A DNA stretch of 57,749 nt from Flavobacteriaceae bacterium (GTDB lineage: Bacteria; Bacteroidota; Bacteroidia; Flavobacteriales; Flavobacteriaceae): positions 1 through 57,749 of the forward strand of contig DUDG01000042.1 in the NCBI GenBank assembly GCA_012959395.1, given 5' to 3'. Positions within the stretch are counted from its first letter, which is position 1; every line of letters starts with the position of its first letter. The translations under genes and the position numbers were made by a program. Shown one piece after another: positions 1 through 9,210 of the stretch. The notes beneath the pieces are model-generated. The model worked only from the letters and a program-made list of their open reading frames with translations, was not told the DNA's origin and did no database searches.

Positions 1-192
1 TCTCATTTTAATTACATCTACATACATAAAATATGAAATATTAACATCTTGATCATAGGCATTTTCAAATCTAAACAAAGTCATCTTGCTTATTATACAT
101 CTAGGAGAGTGTTTAAATATTAAAATGTAATTATTAGAAGATTTTGGAATTTGATTTATTGATTTAATTTCAATCCAATTTAATTTAGACAT
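1..192 (-). CDS. ytxJ: YtxJ/BrxC-type bacillithiol redox protein (N-terminal part, cut by window edge)
   Basis: An open frame of 64 codons starts at an ATG (complement of 190-192) and runs off the left edge. The N-terminus reads MSKLNWIEIKS, then a beta strand NYILIFKHSPRC and CIISKMTLFRFE. The K-H-S-x-R-C-x-I-S pattern with a single cysteine (residue 32) is the signature of the YtxJ/BrxC (DUF2847) monothiol thioredoxin-fold family, which in Firmicutes reduces bacillithiol-protein mixed disulfides. It is cytosolic, with no signal peptide. It is divergent from smpB with 31 bp between start codons. The family call is from the motif alone; the C-terminal half is outside the window. Confidence 0.75.
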   Translation of the reverse strand, partial: MSKLNWIEIKSINQIPKSSNNYILIFKHSPRCIISKMTLFRFENAYDQDVNISYFMYVDVIKMR

Positions 193-223
193 AAAAGTGA
201 AATATACTTATTAACTTTACTTA

Positions 224-676
224 GTGTTAAAAAAAATAAATATACAAAATAAGCGTGCAAAGTTCGAGTACATTTTAATGGATCAATTTTCAGCGGGCAT
301 TGTATTGGCTGGAACTGAAATAAAATCAATAAGAGATAGTAAAGCCTCTATTTCTGATAGCTTTTGTGAATTTAATGATTCTGGAGAATTATTCATTATT
401 AACATGTTTATTGATGAATATTCATTTGGAAATCAGTTCAATCATCAAACGCGAAGTCAAAGAAAATTACTGCTAAATAAAAAAGAACTAAAAAAATTAT
501 TTAAAGAAGTAAGAAACACAGGTTTGACTATAATTCCTTTGAAAGTATATATAAATGACAAGGGGTTTGCAAAGGTTTTGATATCATTAGCTAAAGGAAA
601 GAAAATCTATGATAAACGAGAAGCTATCAAGAATAGAGAGAATAAAATTCAATTAGATAGGTTAAATAAAAAGTAA
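224..676 (+). CDS. smpB: SsrA-binding protein SmpB
   Basis: SmpB binds tmRNA and brings it to stalled ribosomes for trans-translation. The 150-residue length is normal for the family. Visible family motifs are NKRAKFEY near residue 9, GIVLAGTEIKSIRDSKASISDSF at about 25-47 and the C-terminal basic tail after KGKKIYDKREAIKNRE (about 123-140), which in SmpB enters the mRNA channel. The start is GTG at 224; no ATG lies in frame nearby and the start agrees with the usual N-terminus (KKINIQNKRAKFE). Its stop is two bases from the convergent pcm stop. Confidence 0.96.
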   Translation: MLKKINIQNKRAKFEYILMDQFSAGIVLAGTEIKSIRDSKASISDSFCEFNDSGELFIINMFIDEYSFGNQFNHQTRSQRKLLLNKKELKKLFKEVRNTGLTIIPLKVYINDKGFAKVLISLAKGKKIYDKREAIKNRENKIQLDRLNKK

Positions 677-677
677 T

Positions 678-1319
678 TTAATTTATATTCTTTAGCATTG
701 GAACAAAATAAAACTCTCCTAAAATCTCCTTTTCAAACTTAGCTTTATTTATTCTTGTCACTAATACCATTTTCTGAACTTTGTCTCCTATTGGTATTAC
801 CATCTTTCCTCCTATCTTTAACTGTATAAGTAATTTTTTTGGAATTTCTACAGCTCCTGCAGTAACTAAAATTTTATCAAATGGAGCATGTTCTGGAATT
901 CCTAAATAACCATCACCATATTTGATTAAATCTGGATCATACCCTAATTCAAGTAATTTTTTAATAGATTTTCTAAATAAAAGGTGCTGTCTTTCTATAG
1001 TGTAAACTTTAGCTTTTAATTCAAGTAAAACTGCTGTTTGATACCCAGATCCTGTTCCTATCTCAAGAATTTTATCATTAACTTTAACATCTAATAATGT
1101 TGTTTGAAAAGCGACTGTATAAGGCTGTGAAATTGTTTGATCAGAATCTATTGGAAATGCTTTATCAATATATGCGTGTGACTCAAAATCTTTATCTATA
1201 AATAAATGACGTGGAATTTTGAGAATAGCCTTTAATATTTCATTAGAACTAATTCCTTTACTAATAAGTTCATTAACTAATTTTTTTCTTAGTCCCTTAT
1301 GTTTTGATGTATCTAACAA
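678..1319 (-). CDS. pcm: Protein-L-isoaspartate O-methyltransferase
   Basis: PCM methylates L-isoaspartyl residues with SAM so damaged proteins can be repaired. The protein has 213 residues, the usual length. The SAM-binding loop EIGTGSGYQTA is at about 86-96, and the substrate-side motif QTISQPYTVA is at 61-70, both hallmarks of the family. The start appears to be TTG (complement of 1317-1319), as no upstream ATG exists in frame before the divergent oxidoreductase gene. It is convergent with smpB and divergent from the Gfo/Idh/MocA gene. Confidence 0.94.
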   Translation of the reverse strand: MLDTSKHKGLRKKLVNELISKGISSNEILKAILKIPRHLFIDKDFESHAYIDKAFPIDSDQTISQPYTVAFQTTLLDVKVNDKILEIGTGSGYQTAVLLELKAKVYTIERQHLLFRKSIKKLLELGYDPDLIKYGDGYLGIPEHAPFDKILVTAGAVEIPKKLLIQLKIGGKMVIPIGDKVQKMVLVTRINKAKFEKEILGEFYFVPMLKNIN

Positions 1320-1357
1320 TAGCTATTAATTATGATAAATTTAATAAATAAGAATTG

Positions 1358-1365
1358 TATTTTTG
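1358..1365 (+). promoter_or_regulatory. Candidate -7 promoter box (TATTTTTG)
   Basis: TATTTTTG fits the Bacteroidota -7 consensus TAnnTTTG and ends 15 bases before the ATG at 1380. No clear -33 TTG is seen. Its place favours translation from 1380 rather than from the earlier in-frame ATG at 1332, which would lie upstream of the transcription start. Confidence 0.35.
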
Positions 1366-1379
1366 AAAAAAATATATAT

Positions 1380-2336
1380 ATGATAAAAGCAGGTGTAATT
1401 GGTGTAGGTCATTTAGGCTCTATTCATCTTAAACTTCTTAATGAATCTAGTTATTTTGAACTAATTGGTTTCCATGATAATGATTTAGAAAAATCTAAAA
1501 TCTTCAGTAATGATTTTACTTTCTTTAAGCAATCTATTAAATTAATAAAATCTGTAGATGTAATTTTTATATGTTCTAATACACCTACACATTATAGTAT
1601 AGCTAAGACATGTTTAGAGCATAACAAGCATGTCTTTATTGAAAAACCTATTACTACTACAATTGAAGAGGCTAAGGAATTAATTGAAATAGCGAAAAAT
1701 AATAATTTAATTGGACAAGTTGGCCATGTCGAAAGGTTTAATCCTGCTTACACAAGCCTTAGAGGAACTATTTATGAACCTAAATTTATAGAATGTCATA
1801 GGTTAGCTGAATTCAATCCTAGAGGAAATGATGTGTCTGTAGTATTAGATCTGATGATTCATGATATAGATATAGTTCTTAGTGTTGTTAATTCAAAAAT
1901 TAAATCAGTTAGTGCCAATGGAGTATGTGTAATTAGCGATGCTCCTGATATAACAAACGCTAGAGTTGAATTTGAAAATGGCTGTGTAGCAAATTTTACT
2001 GCTAGTAGAATATCACTTAAAAATATGAGAAAAACTCGTTTTTTTCAAGATAACGCTTATATTTCAATTGATTTTTTAGAAAAGAAAAGTGAGGTTGTTA
2101 AAATATCTACTGTAATAGATGAATTTGACAAATATGCAATGATTATTAAAAATTCTAAAGGTCAAAAAAAACAAATATATTATAGTAATCCCAGCGTTAA
2201 AGGCACAAATGCTATTGTTGAAGAACATAACTCATTTGCTAATTCAATCTTAAACAATTTAAAACCAATTATTAGTCTTGAAGATGGCTACTTAGCTTTG
2301 AATTTAGCTAATGAAATAATTAATAAGATTCAATAA
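1380..2336 (+). CDS. Gfo/Idh/MocA family oxidoreductase
   Basis: NAD(P)-dependent oxidoreductase of the Gfo/Idh/MocA family; the substrate is not known. With the start at 1380 the protein has 318 residues and begins MIKAGVIGVGHLGSIH, which places the Rossmann GxGxxG loop at the expected N-terminal position. The family motif EKPITTT follows the NTPTHYSIA strand, and FNPRGNDVSVVLDLMIHDIDIVLSV is the C-terminal-domain helix with the catalytic-type His. An earlier in-frame ATG at 1332 would add 16 residues unlike the family. The stop shares one base with the yggS start (TAATG), so the two are co-transcribed. Confidence 0.87.
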   Translation: MIKAGVIGVGHLGSIHLKLLNESSYFELIGFHDNDLEKSKIFSNDFTFFKQSIKLIKSVDVIFICSNTPTHYSIAKTCLEHNKHVFIEKPITTTIEEAKELIEIAKNNNLIGQVGHVERFNPAYTSLRGTIYEPKFIECHRLAEFNPRGNDVSVVLDLMIHDIDIVLSVVNSKIKSVSANGVCVISDAPDITNARVEFENGCVANFTASRISLKNMRKTRFFQDNAYISIDFLEKKSEVVKISTVIDEFDKYAMIIKNSKGQKKQIYYSNPSVKGTNAIVEEHNSFANSILNNLKPIISLEDGYLALNLANEIINKIQ

Positions 2337-2986
2337 TGAGTATAGCAGATAATTTAATTGAAATTAAATCTAATATTTCTGATAATGTGCAGTTGGTTGC
2401 TGTTTCAAAAACAAAACCAATTAAAAACATAAATGCAGCTTATGAAACTGGACAATTACATTTTGGTGAAAATAAAATTCAAGAGCTTGTCTCTAAACAT
2501 GATGTTTTGCCTAAGGATATAAAATGGCATATGATTGGACATCTTCAATCAAATAAGGTGAAATATATAGCTTCCTTTATTCATTTAATTCACAGTGTTG
2601 ATAGCATGAAGCTTATTAAAGAAATTAATAAGCAAGCATTAAAGAATGATAAAATCATTAATATTTTAATACAAATTGACATTTCAAATGATGGATCAAA
2701 ATTTGGATTTTCAATCGATGATATTAACTCAATAATATATAATAATGAATTATCTGTTTTTGAAAGTGTTAGAATAAATGGATTTATGGGTATGGCTTCC
2801 TTTACATCTGATAAAAATCTCATAAGAAATCAATTTACTTCATTAAATAAATTGTTTAAAAAACACAGAAAAGCGTTGTCTCTAAATATTTTATCAATGG
2901 GTATGAGTGCAGATTATAAAATTGCTATTGAATGTAATAGTAATTTAATAAGATTAGGTAGTACTATTTTTGGAGAACGTAAATAA
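2336..2986 (+). CDS. yggS: YggS-family pyridoxal-phosphate homeostasis protein
   Basis: Single-domain PLP-binding TIM-barrel protein of the YggS/PROSC family, which buffers PLP and affects amino-acid pools. It has 216 residues, close to the usual 220-230. Family motifs are LVAVSKTKP with the PLP lysine near residue 26, FGENKIQEL, WHMIGHLQSNKVK, GFMGMASFTSD and the C-terminal LSMGMSADYKIAIE. The ATG overlaps the preceding stop by one base. It is upstream of the exonuclease gene with 8 bases between them. Confidence 0.95.
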   Translation: MSIADNLIEIKSNISDNVQLVAVSKTKPIKNINAAYETGQLHFGENKIQELVSKHDVLPKDIKWHMIGHLQSNKVKYIASFIHLIHSVDSMKLIKEINKQALKNDKIINILIQIDISNDGSKFGFSIDDINSIIYNNELSVFESVRINGFMGMASFTSDKNLIRNQFTSLNKLFKKHRKALSLNILSMGMSADYKIAIECNSNLIRLGSTIFGERK

Positions 2987-2994
2987 TAAATATT

Positions 2995-4284
2995 TTGTAT
3001 TCAATTATTGATGTAGAAACGACAGGGGGAAAATTCAATGAAGAAGGTATAACTGAAATTGCCATATATAAGTTTGATGGCAACAATATTATTGATCAAT
3101 TTATAAGTTTAGTTAATCCTGATAAACCTGTACAACCTTTTGTTCAACAGTTAACGGGAATTAATGACAAGATGCTAGTAAATGCCCCTAAATTTTATCA
3201 GATTGCTAAAAGAATATTGGAAATTACAGACAATACTATTCTTGTAGCTCATAATTCATCTTTTGATTATAGAATGTTAAAAACAGAATTCGATAGATTA
3301 GGTTATAATTATAAAATTTCACAACTATGTACTGTTAATTTATCAAAAAAACTTATTCCAGCAATGGATTCCTATAAGTTAGGAAATCTAGTAAAATCAT
3401 TAGGAATATCAATTAGCAATCGACATAGAGCTAGTGGAGATGCTCTAGCAACTGTTGAACTATTCAAAATATTATTAGTTAAAGACATTGGTAAAGAAAT
3501 CTTAAATAAATTAATAATTAAAGATGACACGATTATAAAAAACAAATGGATTGATTTACTAAAAAACTTAGAAAATAAGGTAGGGATATATTATTTCTAT
3601 AACTCAGAACATAAAATAATATACATCGGCAAGAGTAAATCAATAAAAAATAGAGTAAATCAACACCTGACAGGAAGTTCTAATAAATCTTTAAAAATAC
3701 AACTAGAAATATCCAATATAAGTCATGAAACAACAGGAAACGAGTTAATTGCTTTAATTAAAGAATATAATGAAATAAACAGTCATAAGCCTAAATTCAA
3801 CAAGTTGTTAAAAAGTAAAGTGAAAAAGTTTGGTTTAGAAGTATTTGAAAGCATTGATAAATTAAAGTTTCTGAGAATATCTCACTTCAATGATTCAATA
3901 AACTTCCTAGAAACCTATTCTTCATTAAAAGTTGCAAATAATAGATTATCATTTTTTAGTAACAAATATAATTTAGAACAAAATAATTCTGAGGATAACA
4001 ATCTTAAAATAAATCAAATAATTAAAGACTTAAGTTTTCCATTTCCCAATATGATGTTAATTGATAAAGGAAGAAATATTGACGAAAAAAGTGTTATACT
4101 AATTAAAGATAATAAGTATCAAGGATATGGATATTTTACACTAAATTATCAAATAAATAATATTGAAATTTTAGAATCTTTGATTTCTAAATCAGATAAT
4201 ACTTATGAGTCTGAACTTATAATCATTAATTATTTAAAAAAAAATAAAGTAGAGAAAATCATTAATATTGGTGAATTAATTTGA
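2995..4284 (+). CDS. DnaQ-like 3'-5' exonuclease fused to a GIY-YIG nuclease domain
   Basis: The N-terminal domain (about 1-165) is a DnaQ-type exonuclease: motif I IDVETTGG (D6, E8), motif II AHNSSFDYRML (D91) and motif III HRASGDA (H144, D149). A GIY-YIG domain follows at about 195-275, with GIYYFY at 197 and YIGKSKSIKNRVNQHL from 210 (Arg220 is the likely catalytic arginine). The remaining 150 residues are a variable tail. This is the epsilon/UvrC-N (Cho-like) fusion architecture, probably used in DNA repair rather than replication. The start is TTG at 2995, giving the usual M-Y-x-I-x-D-x-E-T-T-G-G N-terminus. The stop overlaps the miaA start. Confidence 0.88.
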   Translation: MYSIIDVETTGGKFNEEGITEIAIYKFDGNNIIDQFISLVNPDKPVQPFVQQLTGINDKMLVNAPKFYQIAKRILEITDNTILVAHNSSFDYRMLKTEFDRLGYNYKISQLCTVNLSKKLIPAMDSYKLGNLVKSLGISISNRHRASGDALATVELFKILLVKDIGKEILNKLIIKDDTIIKNKWIDLLKNLENKVGIYYFYNSEHKIIYIGKSKSIKNRVNQHLTGSSNKSLKIQLEISNISHETTGNELIALIKEYNEINSHKPKFNKLLKSKVKKFGLEVFESIDKLKFLRISHFNDSINFLETYSSLKVANNRLSFFSNKYNLEQNNSEDNNLKINQIIKDLSFPFPNMMLIDKGRNIDEKSVILIKDNKYQGYGYFTLNYQINNIEILESLISKSDNTYESELIIINYLKKNKVEKIINIGELI

Positions 4285-5177
4285 AAAAAACTTTAATCAC
4301 AATTTCTGGTCCAACAGCAGTTGGAAAAACAAAATTTAGCATTGAATTAGCTAAATTATTAAATTGTGAAATTATATCGTGTGATTCAAGACAATTTTAT
4401 AAAGAAATGAATATAGGGACTGGAGTTCCTTCAGAAAATGATCTTTCAAAAATTAAACACCATTGTATTCAACATAAATCAATTTTTGATAGATATACTA
4501 TAAATGATTTTGAAATTGAATCTAATAATATTTTGAATAAAAAATTCATAAACCAAAACTATATGATTATGGTTGGGGGCTCAGGATTATATATGGATGC
4601 TTCAATTAATGGGTTAGATAAATTTCCAGAAATAGATTATAAAATTAGAGAAGAATTAAATAATGAATTGGAAGTAAATGGAATTAAATCACTTCAAAAA
4701 AAATTAAGTAAAATTGACCCTGATCATTTTTTAAATATTGATATAAATAACCCTAGAAGAATAATTAGAGCTTTAGAAGTTTGTATAACTTCTAAAAAGC
4801 CTTATTCATTCTTTTTAAACAAAAAAAAGGTAAACCGCTCATATAAAGTTTTTCAAATAGCTATTAATACTGAAAGAAATAATCTATATGATTTGATAAA
4901 TAATAGAGTTGATAAAATGATAATTAATGGTTTATTAAATGAAGTTAAATCACTTATAGACCATAGCAGTCTAACACCTCTTAAAACGGTCGGTTACAAA
5001 GAGCTTTTCCCTTATTTTGAAAAGAAAGAATCTTTAGAAACATGCATTGAAGAAATTAAAAAAAATACAAGAAGATATGCGAAGAGGCAGCTTACTTGGT
5101 TAAACAGAAACAACGACTTGTTGTGGTTGGATAATAAAAGTAAAGCTGAAGCTATTATATCAACTTATTTTGATTGA
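4281..5177 (+). CDS. miaA: tRNA dimethylallyltransferase MiaA
   Basis: MiaA transfers a dimethylallyl group to A37 of tRNAs that read UNN codons. The P-loop GPTAVGKTKFS lies at residues 10-20, followed by DSRQFYKEMNIGTGVPS (the catalytic Asp and substrate-binding motif) and GGSGLYMDA. The C-terminus carries the TRRYAKRQLTWLNR motif. It has 298 residues, normal length. The start is TTG at 4281, overlapping the exonuclease stop as TTGA. Its 3' end overlaps the convergent purC gene by 13 bp. Confidence 0.96.
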   Translation: MKKTLITISGPTAVGKTKFSIELAKLLNCEIISCDSRQFYKEMNIGTGVPSENDLSKIKHHCIQHKSIFDRYTINDFEIESNNILNKKFINQNYMIMVGGSGLYMDASINGLDKFPEIDYKIREELNNELEVNGIKSLQKKLSKIDPDHFLNIDINNPRRIIRALEVCITSKKPYSFFLNKKKVNRSYKVFQIAINTERNNLYDLINNRVDKMIINGLLNEVKSLIDHSSLTPLKTVGYKELFPYFEKKESLETCIEEIKKNTRRYAKRQLTWLNRNNDLLWLDNKSKAEAIISTYFD

Positions 5178-6115
5178 AAATAGTTCTCAACATTTTCTTG
5201 AATTCTAGAATGAATATCCTTTATATCTGATTTAACAAAATTAGATCCAGTTATTTTTTCATATAACTCAATATATCTATTTGAAACTCCTTTTACATAT
5301 TCTGAATTCATTTCTGGAATTACTTGACCATCTTTCCCCTGAAAACCTTTACTAATAAGCCATTGTCTTACAAATTCTTTAGATAATTGTTTTTGAGGAG
5401 ATTTTGATTTCTGCAATTCATTATAATTATCTAAATAGAAGTACCTTGAAGAGTCTGGGGTATGAATCTCATCTATTAATATTATTTCTCCATTATTATT
5501 TTTTCCAAATTCGTACTTAGTGTCAACTAAAATTAAACCTTGAGAATTAGCTATTTTTGAACCTTCATTAAACAGTTTATAAGTATATTCTTCAAGTTTC
5601 TTGTAATCATCATATGAAACTATTTTTTGTTTTAATATTTCTTCTTTAGAGATATCTTTATCATGTTGTCCGTTAATAGCTTTAGTTGTAGGTGTAATAA
5701 TAGGAATTTGGAAACAATCATTTTCAATCATTCCATCAGGCATTTTTACTCCACAAATTTCTCTTGCACCAGACTTATATAACCTTGCGGCGTGTCCTGA
5801 TAAATATCCTCTTATAACCATTTCAACTTTAAATGGTTCACAAATTTCTCCAATCGACACATTGGGATCTGGCGAATCAATTAACCAATTTGGAACGATA
5901 TGAGATGTTTCATTTAACATCTTACAGGCAATTTGATTTAAAATTTGACCTTTATAAGGGATTCCTTTTGGTAATATAACATCAAATGCAGACAACCTAT
6001 CAGAAGCAATCATTACTAGGTATTCATTATTAATATTGTAAACATCTCTTACTTTTCCAGAATATTTTGAAATTTGATTTTTAAAATTAAATTCTGTATT
6101 TGTAATCGTTTTCAT
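5165..6115 (-). CDS. purC: Phosphoribosylaminoimidazole-succinocarboxamide synthase
   Basis: SAICAR synthase of de novo purine biosynthesis, joining CAIR and aspartate with ATP. It has 316 residues, the long form seen in Bacteroidota and yeast rather than the 240-residue Escherichia form. Motifs are SGKVRDVY near the N-terminus, VMIASDRLSAFDV, VEMVIRGYLSGHAARLY, LILVDTKYEFG and IDEIHTPDSSRY. It lies eight bases downstream of phoH on the same strand, so they probably form a two-gene unit. Confidence 0.96.
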   Translation of the reverse strand: MKTITNTEFNFKNQISKYSGKVRDVYNINNEYLVMIASDRLSAFDVILPKGIPYKGQILNQIACKMLNETSHIVPNWLIDSPDPNVSIGEICEPFKVEMVIRGYLSGHAARLYKSGAREICGVKMPDGMIENDCFQIPIITPTTKAINGQHDKDISKEEILKQKIVSYDDYKKLEEYTYKLFNEGSKIANSQGLILVDTKYEFGKNNNGEIILIDEIHTPDSSRYFYLDNYNELQKSKSPQKQLSKEFVRQWLISKGFQGKDGQVIPEMNSEYVKGVSNRYIELYEKITGSNFVKSDIKDIHSRIQENVENYFQSK

Positions 6116-6123
6116 AATAATTA

Positions 6124-7077
6124 TTAGTTATCGTTTTCTATTGTTTTATATGCATTTATAATTTTTTTCACTACTTCATGTCGTATAACATCAGTCTCAT
6201 CCAAATTCACTATTTTAATCCCATCGACATTTTTAAGTATATTCTTTACCTCATTTAATCCTGATATCATTTTTCTAGGTAAATCAATTTGACCTGGATC
6301 TCCATTAATCATAAATTTTGCATTATTGCCCATTCTGGTTAAAAACATTTTCATTTGATTATGAGTAGTATTTTGACCTTCATCTAGTATAACAAATGCA
6401 TTGTCTAAAGTTCTTCCTCTCATATAAGCTAACGGGGCAATTTCAATAACTCCCCTTTTAATATGATCTTCAAGCTTTTCTATGGCAATCATTTCTTTTA
6501 ATGCATCATATAATGGTTGCATGTAAGGATCTAATTTATCTTTTAGATCTCCAGGTAAAAAACCTAAACTCTCTCCAGCTTCAACAGCAGGTCTTGTTAA
6601 AATTATTTTTTTAACAATTTTATCTTTTAAAGCTTTAACTGCGATAGCTATTCCTGTGTATGTTTTTCCTGTTCCTGCTGGACCTATAGCGAAAACCATA
6701 TCATTATTTTCAAAAGCTTGAACAATTTTAATTTGATTTATTGTGTGAGCTTTAATTTTTTTCTTTCCAACTCCATATAAAATAAGTCTACTATGTATAG
6801 AGTCTAATATTTTACTCCCATTTCCACTTAAAATTGAGTGAATGGATTTTTCATTAATAATATTGTTTTGATTTATAATAAAAAGCAATAGAGTGTCTAA
6901 CCTTATTGTCAATTGAACTATTAAAGATTCATCTCCTTCTAAAATTAACCTGTCACCCTTTGGAATAATTTTTATTTTCGTAAAATGTTTTTTTATTAAA
7001 GAAACAATATCATATTTATTTTTGTCAAAAAACTCCGAGGGATGTATCTGATTAATAAAATATTCTAGTTTTTTCAC
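6124..7077 (-). CDS. phoH: PhoH-like ATPase
   Basis: PhoH-family P-loop NTPase. The Walker A motif GPAGTGKT is at 132-139, RPAVEAGESLGFLPGDLKDKLDPYMQPLYDAL follows, and the Walker B region is FVILDEGQNTT with LTRMGNNAKFMINGDPGQIDLP after it. An N-terminal KH-like segment precedes the ATPase. It has 317 residues, normal. The start appears to be GTG (complement of 7075-7077). A 13-bp palindrome TAAGCT-T-AGCTTA sits at 7079-7091 immediately before it. The cellular role of the family is not settled; RNA-related functions have been proposed. Confidence 0.93.
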   Translation of the reverse strand: MKKLEYFINQIHPSEFFDKNKYDIVSLIKKHFTKIKIIPKGDRLILEGDESLIVQLTIRLDTLLLFIINQNNIINEKSIHSILSGNGSKILDSIHSRLILYGVGKKKIKAHTINQIKIVQAFENNDMVFAIGPAGTGKTYTGIAIAVKALKDKIVKKIILTRPAVEAGESLGFLPGDLKDKLDPYMQPLYDALKEMIAIEKLEDHIKRGVIEIAPLAYMRGRTLDNAFVILDEGQNTTHNQMKMFLTRMGNNAKFMINGDPGQIDLPRKMISGLNEVKNILKNVDGIKIVNLDETDVIRHEVVKKIINAYKTIENDN

Positions 7078-7156
7078 TTAAGCTTAGCTTATTATTAATT
7101 GGCAAGTTGTAAATTTATGTAATTTTTAATCTTATATATTAATTTTCTATTAACAA

Positions 7157-7987
7157 ATGGGTTTAATTACATTAACAACTGATTTTGGTAATAAGGATCA
7201 CTTTGTTGGCTCAGTAAAAGGTGCGCTTTACAATGAAATTATTGATGTGAATATTGTTGATATCTCTCATGAGATATCTCCTTTTAACATTATAGAAGGT
7301 GCCTATATAATTCAAAACTCGTATAAAAACTTTCCTGAAGGTTCAATTCATATTATTGGAGTAGATTCAGAAAAAACACCAGAACAAAATCATATTGTAA
7401 TGATATTAGATGGGCATTATTTTATATGCGCAAATAATGGGATTATGTCACTTATATCTTCCAAGATTAATCCTGAAAAAATTATAGAAATTAATATTCA
7501 TAACGATAAATCAACAAGCTTTACCGTTTTAGATGTTTTTGTTAAAGTAGCTGCACATATATACAGAGGAGGATCAATTGATCTTGTGGGTAAAAGAATT
7601 CATGAATTAAAAGAGCTTTATGATATTAATCCTATCATAAATGAAAAAAACAATGAAATTATTGGTAATGTTATTTATATAGATAATTATGAAAATGTTA
7701 TTACTAATATTTCTAAAACAGTATTTGATGAATTTGGGAAGTCAAGACCCTATGTAATCAATGCTAGAAATTATAAATTTGAATCTATTGTAAATTCTTA
7801 TAGTGAGGCAATAAAATTTAATATTAAGAAAGAAATTAGAAAAGAAGAAGGCAAAAAGTTAGCTCTTTTTAATAAATCTAACTTTCTTGAATTAGCTATT
7901 TATAAAAGTAATCCTAATACTACAGGTGGAGCTAGTAGTCTTTTTGGTTTAAATTATAGAGATGTAGTAACTATAAAATTCGAATAA
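7157..7987 (+). CDS. S-adenosyl-L-methionine hydrolase (adenosine-forming), DUF62 family
   Basis: Member of the SAM hydroxide adenosyltransferase family, which splits SAM into adenosine and methionine; relatives are chlorinase and fluorinase. It has 276 residues. The start of the fold is LTTDFGNKDHFVGSVKGAL (from residue 4), with the catalytic Asp in TTDFG, and HEISPFNIIEGAYII and YIDNYENVITNIS are further family motifs. There is no halogenase-specific loop that I can recognise, so the hydrolase role is the safer call. It is followed by dnaN in the same direction. Confidence 0.88.
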   Translation: MGLITLTTDFGNKDHFVGSVKGALYNEIIDVNIVDISHEISPFNIIEGAYIIQNSYKNFPEGSIHIIGVDSEKTPEQNHIVMILDGHYFICANNGIMSLISSKINPEKIIEINIHNDKSTSFTVLDVFVKVAAHIYRGGSIDLVGKRIHELKELYDINPIINEKNNEIIGNVIYIDNYENVITNISKTVFDEFGKSRPYVINARNYKFESIVNSYSEAIKFNIKKEIRKEEGKKLALFNKSNFLELAIYKSNPNTTGGASSLFGLNYRDVVTIKFE

Positions 7988-8064
7988 AACTTGTAAAAAG
8001 TGTTAATAAAATAGTTTTATATTGACAATTCTTTCTAATATATTTACTACTATATAATTAAATT

Positions 8065-9183
8065 ATGAAGTTTATCGTTTCAAGTTCATTACTACTTAAA
8101 AATATTCAAATTTTAGGAGGTATTTTAAATACTAATAATACTCTGCCTATTTTAGATTACTTTTTATTTGAAATATCAAAAAATCTTTTGAAGGTAACTG
8201 CATCAGATTTAGAAACCACCCTTACTGCAGATGTTAAAATTGATTCTAATGATTCAGGATCAATAGCTGTACCTGCAAAGTTACTTATAGATACTCTAAA
8301 AACATTTCCCGAGCAACCTTTAGCGTTCAATGTATTAGAAAATAATACAATTGAAATTAGTTCAAATCATGGAAAATATGCCCTGGCTTATGCTAAAGGA
8401 GATGAATTCCCTAAAACTTTAGCAATAACTGATGCTTCTAACTCTACTATTTCATCACAGGTTCTTTATCAAGCTATAAATACAACAATATTTGCTTCTG
8501 GAAATGATGATCTAAGACCTGTAATGAATGGTGTTTTTTTTCAATTTTCTAATGAAAATTCAACTTTTGTAGCTACTGATGCCCATAAATTAGTAAGGTA
8601 TGTGAGAACTGATTATACTTCTGAAAAATTAGTCGAATTTATAATGCCTAAAAAACCTCTTAATATTTTAAAAGGAATTTTAATGAATGATGATTTTGAT
8701 GTTAACATTGAATTTAACGAAAGTAATGCGAAATTTATTTTTTCTAATTTAACTCTTACCTGTAGGCTTATTGATGGGAAATACCCAAACTATGAAGCAG
8801 TAATTCCTAAAGAAAATCCTAATGTATTAACGATAGACAGAGGATTATTTTTAAATTCAACTAAAAGGGTTAGTATATTTTCAAATAAAACAACACATCA
8901 AGTTCGCTTAAAAATAACTGGTAATGAATTAATTATTTCTGCTGAAGATTTAGATTATAGCAACAAAGCTGAGGAAAGACTTACTTGTAACTACAATGGT
9001 GATGATATTCAAATAGGATTTAACTCAAGATTCTTAGTTGAGATGTTATCAAATTTAAGTTCAGATGAAATAAAACTTGAATTATCATTACCTAATAGAG
9101 CAGGTATTTTAACTCCAATAAAATCAAAAGAAAATTCTGAACAGATTACTATGCTTGTTATGCCAGTTATGTTAAATTCTTAA
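8065..9183 (+). CDS. dnaN: DNA polymerase III beta subunit (sliding clamp)
   Basis: Ring-shaped processivity clamp. It has 372 residues, the family length, with three repeated clamp domains. Recognisable parts are NNTLPILDYFLFEI, LKVTASDLETTL, RPVMNGVFFQF, FVATDAHKLVRY and the C-terminal hydrophobic-pocket ending TMLVMPVMLNS (M-P-M/V-type C-terminus). No dnaA or recF is beside it, so this is not an oriC neighbourhood of the dnaA-dnaN type. It is convergent with ilvC; the 27-base gap shows no clear terminator. Confidence 0.97.
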   Translation: MKFIVSSSLLLKNIQILGGILNTNNTLPILDYFLFEISKNLLKVTASDLETTLTADVKIDSNDSGSIAVPAKLLIDTLKTFPEQPLAFNVLENNTIEISSNHGKYALAYAKGDEFPKTLAITDASNSTISSQVLYQAINTTIFASGNDDLRPVMNGVFFQFSNENSTFVATDAHKLVRYVRTDYTSEKLVEFIMPKKPLNILKGILMNDDFDVNIEFNESNAKFIFSNLTLTCRLIDGKYPNYEAVIPKENPNVLTIDRGLFLNSTKRVSIFSNKTTHQVRLKITGNELIISAEDLDYSNKAEERLTCNYNGDDIQIGFNSRFLVEMLSNLSSDEIKLELSLPNRAGILTPIKSKENSEQITMLVMPVMLNS

Positions 9184-9210
9184 AGAAAATAAACAGAAAT
9201 TAAATTTGTT

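Noticed and set aside
1332-1379. A longer N-terminus for the Gfo/Idh/MocA gene from the ATG at 1332.
   Set aside because: The extra 16 residues have no family likeness, would push the Rossmann loop inward, and lie upstream of a -7-like box.
8065-9183. dnaN as a sign of the replication origin.
   Set aside because: No dnaA, recF, gyrB or DnaA-box cluster is near; in Bacteroidota dnaN is often away from the origin.
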